Shown here: positions 28,001 through 37,000 of the stretch, one piece after another
Numbering within the stretch: the stretch's first letter is position 1
How the letters are laid out: every line of letters starts with the position of its first letter
From: Actinernus sp. WN-2022
Lineage: Eukaryota; Cnidaria; Anthozoa; Actiniaria; Actinernidae
Length of the DNA: 64,000 bases
NCBI GenBank assembly: GCA_030867875.1
Contig: JAOWCC010001634.1
Location: forward strand, 140,574,365-140,638,364
Direction of reading: 5' to 3'
The notes under the pieces: generated by a model
Seen by the model: the letters and a program-made list of their open reading frames with translations, nothing else
Database searches by the model: none
What the model was told of the DNA's origin: nothing
Position numbers and translations under genes: made by a program

Positions 28001-31000
28001 TTCGGGAGACTTATTCCAGCTATTCCTAAATTAGAATATCTCGAAATCCTGCACATATCCCTCTTCTGAAATGTGGAAAGTAGTCAGTACTTTTAGTACG
28101 TTCTGTATAGTAGGACTTATTCCAGCTATTCCTAAATTAGAATACCTCGAAATCCTGCACATATCCCTCTTCTGAAATGTGGAAAGTAGTCGGTACTTTT
28201 AGTACGTTCTGTATAGTAGGACTTATTCCAGCTATTCCTAAATTAGAATACCTCGAAATCCTGCACATATCCCTCTTCTGAAATGTGGAAAATAGTCAGT
28301 ACTTTTAGTACGTTCTGTATAGTAGGACTTATTCCAGCTATTCCTAAATTAGAATACCTCGAAATCCTGCACATATCCCTCTTCTGAAATGTGGAAAGTA
28401 GTCAGTACTTTTAGTACGTTCTGTATAGTAGGACTTATTCCAGCTATTCCTAAATTAGAATATCTCGAAATCCTGCACATATCCCTCTTCTGAAATGTGG
28501 AAAGTAGTCGGTACTTTTAGTACGTTCTGTATAGTAGGACTTATTCCAGCTATTCCTAAATTAGAATACCTCGAAATCCTGTACATATCGCTCTTCTGAA
28601 ATGTGGAAAGTAGTCGGTCTGTATAGTAGGACTTATTGCAGCTATTCCTAAATTAGAATACCTCGAAATCCTGCACACATCCCTCTTCTGAAATGTGGAA
28701 AGTAGTCAGCACTTTTAGTACGTCCTGTATAGTAGGACTTATTGCAGCTATCCCTAAATTAGAATACCTCTAAATCCTGCACATATCGCTCTTCTGAAAT
28801 GTGGAAAGTAGTCAGTCTGTATAATAGGACTTATTCCAGCTATTCCTAAATTAGAATACCTCTAAATCCTGCACATATCGCTCTTCTGAAATGTGGAAAG
28901 TAGTCAGTCTGTATAATAGGACTTATTCCAGCTATTCCTAAATTAGAATACCTCGAAATCCTGCACATATCCCTCTTCTGAAATGTGGAAAGTAGTCGGT
29001 ACTTTTAGTACGTTCTGTATAGTAGGACTTATTCCAGCTATTCTTAAATTAGAATATCTCGAAATCCTGCACACATCCCTCTTCTGAAATGTGTAAAGTA
29101 GTCAGTACTTTTAGTACGTTCTGTATCAGGTAGGACTTATTCCAGCTATTCTTAAATTAGAATATCTCGAAATCCTGCACACATCCCTCTTCTGAAATGT
29201 GGAAAGTAGTCGGTACTTTTGGTTACGTCCCTTAGGAATTATTTTGTGTTTGATGAAGTAAATAACATTGGTTTTTTGGTGTATTCCTTTTTCGGAATAC
29301 TCGGAATATACCCGGTGAATACTTGGAATAGGCCCAAAAATACGCGCCCTAAGTGTTTAGCACCCCATATAGGACCAATCTAATTATTTATGGACGATGT
29401 TGGACCAACCTAATTATTTATGGACGAGGTTGGACCACCCTGATTATTTTGTTGGAAATTGAAAATGAGTCACTTGTGTCTGCAAGTTTTTCTTTCATGA
29501 AAATAAATATTCACAGGGACAAAATTCTTTCTGCAAGAATCAAAAAATTATGGCAGATAATGGGTTTACAAATATAATGGCGCGCGACTTAGTACAGATG
29601 CGAAAAAGTCTTCCACTTAACTAAGGTGAGCAGTTAAAGGAGAACTGAACCCTAAATATATCCTATATACAAACCTGCCATTCAAGAGAAATAAGTTCTG
29701 CTATTTTATTTCTTTGTGGTGCACATCTAAAAAGAGGAAATACGTGCTTTTCCCCGTATCGTACGTCATGCATACCAAAGAAAAACAAATACACCTTCAG
29801 CACAAAGAAAGCACAATAGTGCGCAATTATGAGTCGTTAGTCCATCTATTCAAAGCCTAAAACAACATGACAAAACTAATTTATTCCCCGTATCGTACGT
29901 CACAGATTACAGGAATTGAGTCGTCTGTAGTTAGCGGCGGTTGGGAGGAAGTTTAGCAGATTTTCTTTCCTTTGACGCAAAACACAGTAAAATGAATTTT
30001 GGTACGAGTCTTTTCATATTTAGATACACTCATTGAGCTAAAGTTGATTTTAGGCATCAGTTCTCCTTTAAAGCACGAAAATATCGCAAAATCGCGTTCT
30101 ATAGAATGAACACTCAAACACAGCAATGGTATTAGGGATGACCAATATTCCTATGATATAATTTCTCTACAGGAACGTGTAGATGACAACATCGATTATC
30201 TAGGAACACTGCCTCTGGACCGAGAGCAGGCTCAGGGAATCCTGGATAAAACCACTCAGGCCAAGAGAAAGAGGAGAGCAACTGGTAGGGCATTTCATTA
30301 CCATGTGAAAGAGCATATCGACATTTATTTAGTGATCGTGTGAAATTTGAGTGAATTATAGCTTAAAAAGCAATAAAGTTACAGCCATTTGAATTAAACC
30401 GCCTTTCATATTTTTCTCCATTTGAAATATAATACCTATAATTAAACAGCAATTATCTACATTGCTCTAAAACTGAACACAATTACCAGTACTAGTTCTA
30501 ATGTGATCTTTCCTGTGGTAGCATTAGTTTCCCTCTTCTAAATTATGCAAATTAGGAGGCGGCCATTACGAATGCGATCTATGGACCTCTGTTGCCAAGT
30601 CAGTTACGGTTTTACATCCTTAGCTGTGACGACGAGAACGGTTCTAACCGTTTAATGTTAGATATTGTGTTTCTAGTAAGGTAATGGTCTCTTGGTTTCT
30701 AGTAAGTTAGGGCGCATTCTTTTGGGCATATCCTGACTATTCCTATTCTGGTATAGAAACAGTATGACGGAATACGCGGAATACTAATTCCCAAAAGAAC
30801 AGATATTCCAAAAATGGAATGATCCTGACGGAGGTGACCTGAGAACTAACATTTTCTATGTTAAAAGATGTTAAGTTTCTCAGGCAGGGCGCGCGTGTCA
30901 CAGGTTTCCCGCCAAATATTCCCAAAAGTACGCCATTTTGCCACTTCCGAGTAAATTGTATTCTGTTCATTCTGCTATCGAGAGGAGAATGTGCTGAAAA

Positions 31001-34000
31001 CGGAATAGGTCCCAAAAGAACACGATTACCAGACGTCTATTCCGACAAGAAAAGTCGTCCGAAAAGAACGCGCCCGGCCTTATTTTAAACCCCGAGTGTT
31101 GATCGGACCGCGGAAATTAACCCCGCCATCTCCCGCACGTTACTGGCCGGTGCTTTTCCAATGACCTAACCGGATGATTGAAGATGAACTAGACATTTTC
31201 TGTTTCATGTTGGTAGACCTGTCAGGCAAGACTGGTGATGAGTTGATCGCTATGGGCAACACCTTGTTGGCCCTCACGGCAGGAGACATCACAACGGTAA
31301 CAAACACAGCTTACGACGAGGCTGCAGTAACTATTGGTGGCATACAGGGCTTCAGCCAGGAACAACTGCAAGCGTGGGCAGCTAAAGCCAAGGAGGTCAG
31401 TCAGTCTAGCGGCAGCAGCTGCGGCAGTGATAGTGGTAGTTCAGTAACACTTGTAGTAGTAGTAATAATAGTAGTAGTACTCTAGTTATAGTTAAGTAGC
31501 ACTGAGCAGCAGCAGAAGTAGTATAGTAGCAACAGTAGCAGTAGCAGCAGTAATTATGGTAGCAGTACTGAGTAGAAGTAGCAGCAGCAGTATTAGCAGC
31601 AGCGATAGTGGTAGTTCAGTAACACTTGTAGTAGTAGTAATAATAGTAGTAGTACTCTAGTTATAGTAGCACTGAGCAGCAGCAGTAGTAGTATAGTAGC
31701 AACAGTAGCAGTAGCAGCAGTAATTATGGTAGCAGTACTGAGTAGAAGTAGCAGCAGCAGTATTAGCAGCAGCGATAGTGGTAGTTCAGTAACACTTGTA
31801 GTAGTAGTAATAATAGTAGTAGTACTCTAGTTATAGTAGCACTGAGCAGCAGCAGAAGTAGTATAGTAGCAACAGTAGCAGTAACAGCAGTAATTATGGT
31901 AGCAGTACTGAGTAGAAGTAGCAGCAGCAGTATTAGCAGCAGCGATAGTGGTAGTTCAGTAACACTTGTAGTAGTAGTAATAATAGTAGTAGTACTCTAG
32001 TTATAGTAGCACTGAGCAGCAGTAGTAGTAGTATAGTAGCAGAAGCAGTAATTATGGTAGCAGTACTGAGTAGAAGTAGCAGCAGCAGTATTAGCAGCAG
32101 CGATAGTGGTAGTTCTAGTAACACTTGTAGTAGTAGTAATAATAGTAGTAGTACTCTAGTTATAGTAGCACTGAACAGCAGCAGTAGTAGTATAGTAGCA
32201 GAAGCAGTAATTATGGTAGCAGTACTGAGTAGAAGTAGCAGCAGCAGTATTAGCAGCAGCGATAGTGGTAGTTCTAGTAACACTTGTAGTAGTAGTAATA
32301 ATAGTAGTAGTACTCTAGTTATAGTAGCACTGAACAGCAGCAGTAGTAGTATAGTAGCAGAAGCAGTAATTATGGTAGCAGTACTGAGTAGAAGTAGCAG
32401 CAGCAGTATTAGCAGCAGCGATAGTGGTAGTTCTAGTAACACTTGTAGTAGTAGTAATAATAGTAGTAGTACTCTAGTTATAGTAGCACTGAGCAGCAGT
32501 AGTAGTAGTATAGTAGCAGAAGCAGTAATTATGGTAGCAGTACTGAGTAGAAGTAGCAGCAGCAGTATTAGCAGCAGCAGTATTAGTAGCAGCAGTAGCA
32601 CCAGTAGTAGTAGTAGCAGTAGCAGCCCTCTATTTTACGTCTCAAGCAATTTCTCAATCATTAAAGTTGTTCTCTTTTGTTGTTTAGCTATAAAAATATC
32701 ATTTATGTGATGAAAATCAATAGACCCTTTTAATTATGATGCAATATTTACCCATTTCAAATCTTTGGGGGTATTGTTCAGAATATACTGCTGCTGCTGG
32801 TGGTAGTTGCTAACCACTATACCTGTAAAACCAGACTTGGTCAAAGACTGCAGCTTTTGAAGTAACTGAACTCCACACTCTCTGATCAGCAAACTTGGTT
32901 CTACAGGCGTGGAATACCTCAGTGTCTCAGTTTTCTTCAGAGCAACTCCTCAGAGTGGGTATGGTCGCCGTTGGTTTTACTGCCAGTGATCTGGGTAAGA
33001 TGGTGCTCAACACTGATGACGTCATAGAAAGTCTTGGCTCTCAGCGCCTGCGATCATCCGACTCAGCGGGATACACATCCAGCCAGGTACTTTAACATAA
33101 ATATCCATTTCGGTTAGGAATGTCGTTTGCCGTTTGTCCGGGACAATCTTTTTTGAAATAGGTTATATGTAACGGATACATATCTTCTCTCTATCCTGCA
33201 TAGTTATCCAGTGCTTTGGGTCAGATCAAGACACTTAAAAACAAAGCCATAAGTGCATTCACTGGAGACGAGCTCGCAGCCCTCAAGAACTTCGCTCTCG
33301 CCATGACCTCCGCCGAAATTGGCTCCATTGCCACCGCAGAGTTTGCGTGAGTTTTCTAGCAACATACTTTAAACTTTAAATCATATGCACTTGAATTGCA
33401 GGAATGATATGTTGATTTTTTTGAACTTCTGATGTAAATAATAATAAAAAAAAATCCATAAACAAAAAAGTACGTATGAATTGTAAAATTATTTTAATTG
33501 ATCATTGACATATTATACTAGAAAACCAACTATCTACCACAGTATGGACAAACCATGGACAAATGCTGTAAATTGGAATTTCCAGGCATTATTGTATTTT
33601 TGCATAGTATGGTAATACCATGGAAATCCATGTTTTCATACTTTCGAAAAATTGGAAAATATGGAAATATCATGGAAATACCAAGAAGTTCGGATTTCCA
33701 TGGTATTTTCATGTTATAGAAAAATACAAGAATGTTGGAATTTTAATTTTTACAACAACTGCCCATTTTCTCGTCTTCTGATTGGCTGATTGCCATTGCA
33801 AGTAAGAGGTCATAACACGGTAGATTACGTGATCGCTCGCGCAAGATTGATTGCGTGATAGCACGCGCTAGAATCACATCCCCCGCAATGTTCCTCGTCT
33901 TCTTAGTCCAGAGTGCTCGCTTCACAATTTTAGTTTGTTGTTGCAAAAAAAAAGAAATTTACGATAGTTTACCGTGGTAGGTCCTCTTATTTACCACGTT

Positions 34001-37000
34001 TGTCGTCATCTCATGGTCAAGATTAGTTCAGTGTAGAGTCACTCGGCTAGTGCCTCATGCATTCCACAACAATTGACCATGCGATGACGCAAAATGTGGT
34101 AAATAAGAGGACATTCGTAAATTTGTTAATTACAGCATTTTTCCATATATAAATCGATTAGTTTACTGCCAAACATCGGCTCAATCATGCACGGTTTCTG
34201 GGATATACATGTGTAATTACTGATTATTCATTAAACTATCCACCCATTCCTCACTTTGGTATACATGTGTAATTAATGATTATCCATTAAACTATCCACC
34301 CACCCCTCCCTTGGGTATACATGTGTAATTACTGATTATCCATTAAACTATCCACCCACCCCTCCCTTGGGTATACATGTGTAATTACTGATTATCCATT
34401 AAACTATCCACCCACCCCTCCCTTGGGTATACATGTGTAATTACTGATTATCCATTAAACTATCCACCCACCCCTCCCTTGGGTATACATGTGTAATTAC
34501 TGATTAACCATTAAAGTATCCACCCACCCCTCCCTTGGGTATGCATGTGTAATTAATGATTATCTATTAAAATATCCACCCACCCCTCCCTTGGGTATAC
34601 ATGTGTAATTAATGATTATCCATTAAACTATCCACCCACCCCTCCCTTGGCTATACATGTGTAATTAATGATTATCCATTAAACTATCTACCCATCCCTC
34701 CCTTGGGTATACATGTGTAATTAATGATTACCCATTAAATTTAGGATGAAACAGGGGTGGTAGGTGATTGTTTTATCCCAAACATCTAACATCCATACGC
34801 ATCAGGTTTGAGTCTTTTTTCTTAGTGAAAACATTTCACTTCTCATCGTAATTTTAAAATGATTATTTCTGCGTACGTTTGCTTGTACGAGGCTCAAGAG
34901 ATCATCCTTTTCCAATGCCAGGATTGTTGTAGGACCGCTAGGCAGCCTAAGCGGATGGTCCGAAGCGCAGATGACTCAACTGAAACAGAGAGCGGTGACT
35001 GTTTATGGAGCAGTGAGTTCCTGGTCCGCTGAGGAACTCAGGGAGTCGGGAGCGGCAATTGGTAAGGATCGGAGAAGGCCTGAAGGAAATCAGGTGACGC
35101 TATCTCACGGATTGAGATTGTTGTCGGACACCAGACTATGACTGATCAGTTCGCAAAAATGTTCAATAGATTTTCTACACGGCAGGATCATGCTGATGCA
35201 ACTGCTTTATTTTTACTTCCGTTCAAGGTTTTCGCGAAAAGCATATATAAAATTTCAAATAATAAAATCTGTTATCTATGGTGTATTCCCGGGTAGGACG
35301 ACACTCTCTCGAAAGGTCGAATCTGATTCTACCGACTGAGTGAACTGCACCTCTACCGGTCGAGACAGAGTACTTCTGTTTATTGTAAAGTTAGATCAGT
35401 TTATTTATTGAGGGTAACACGTTTTACCGCTGACATGTAGCTCAGTAACATACCACGTGGCCCTCTGTTGAATTGGTAGTCCTACGATTTTACGTCCTTA
35501 TCCGAGAAGACGTGAAGGTCTAACCGTTTGCTGTTTGATTATGTAAAGGCAGCACCTTCTATTTGGTTATTTTAAGACCCTGGGTGTTGGTCCGGCCGGG
35601 CTTTGAACCCTCGACCTCACGCACAACAGACCGGCGCAAGTTTACCACTGAGCTAAATGGGAGGCGGTTATTAGTGTTGTTTGTTATTATTGTTTTAGGG
35701 TTAGGCTATTGTCGGGGGTAATCCAAAATATTAATCTGATAGGTGCTTTTCTATTATTAATTTTAGGTGGGATAACGTCATCGGAGTTGCAGTCGTTCTC
35801 GTCTGATCACGTGAGCATGATTTCCCCGTCCGCAATCAGCCAGATGCCTGTCAGTTTGTTTAAGGTGAATAGAATAAGTAATATCCGCAATCGTATATTC
35901 CATTTTCATTCCACTCTGAACAATCACGGTGTGTCCTTTATGCCTTGACATCAGGAGTTCACGACGTCTCAGCTTCAAGCCTTCGATCCGATCCAAGCAG
36001 CTACTGTCACTACTGACCAGTGGAACGCTCTTCCCCTCGATAAACAGAACATCCTGAACGACAAAAAGGGCAAGGCCACTATCAGCGACTCGGGTGAGCT
36101 CAGATCTCAACGAACTATATCCTCGTCCTCCTTCTCCTCATCATCCTCGTGCTCCTGCTTCTCCTCTTCATTCTCCTCCTCCTGCTCCACATCCTACTCC
36201 TCTTCATCCTGTTCCTACTCATACTCCACCTCCTCACCCTTCTTCTCATTATCCTCCTTCTCTTCCTCTTCCTCCTGTTCTTCACCCTCCTCCTCCTGTT
36301 CTTCACCCAGCTCCTCACCCTTCTCCTCTTCATCCTGTTCCTCCTTAGTCTCCACCTCAGCCTCCACCTCCTCCTCGCCCTCCCCCTCCTGCTCACCCTC
36401 CTGCTCCTTATCATCATCCTCCTCACCCTCTTCCTCCTGCATATGACCCTCCTCCTCGCCCTCATCATAGAAATGATAATGGCAATTAGCATAACCAAGT
36501 CATTGACTATAGATAGAAACCTCGAGCTCGCAGTTTAATTGTTAATGATAAGCGGGCAGGGCTTTGAGTTTGATGTAACTTCACATAATCCAATTCAACA
36601 GCCATGCGCCATTGCCTAGCTGTTTAACAAAGGCAATGTCATTTTGACGTCACAACGTGAAGAGAACAAAGAAGTGCGCCACGAGACGCAGTCGAGTAAC
36701 TGATGTTCTCTTCACGTTGTGACGTCATCTGTGCATCTATAAGAGGACAGACACAAGGAAAATGACATCTAATTGTTTTATACAATAATTAGCGAGAAAA
36801 GGAGGCAATGAAATCTTTTTTTCAAACATGACATCTACACGTCTGTACTCTAATAACACATGGCTATCGACCAATCAGAGCGCGCGCTTCATTCTGTTTA
36901 TTTTATAAAGTCTTATATGTCATGACCAAAAACCCATCAGAAAGCGAGAAATATGGGTTGTTGTAAAACACGTTTTCTCCTCTTTTTTTTCAGAATCAGG

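Noticed and set aside
31933..32710. Long Ser-rich and Leu-rich ORFs on both strands
   Set aside because: They follow the AGC/AGT repeat composition and its 159-bp unit and lie inside an intron.
34187..34740. CRISPR-like array of regular repeats
   Set aside because: The repeats are contiguous 56-bp units with no unique spacers, in a eukaryotic intron. The same holds for the 106-bp and 103-bp arrays.
36115..36538. Leu-, Arg- and Glu-rich ORFs of 75-129 residues
   Set aside because: They are translations of the polypyrimidine tract in different frames.
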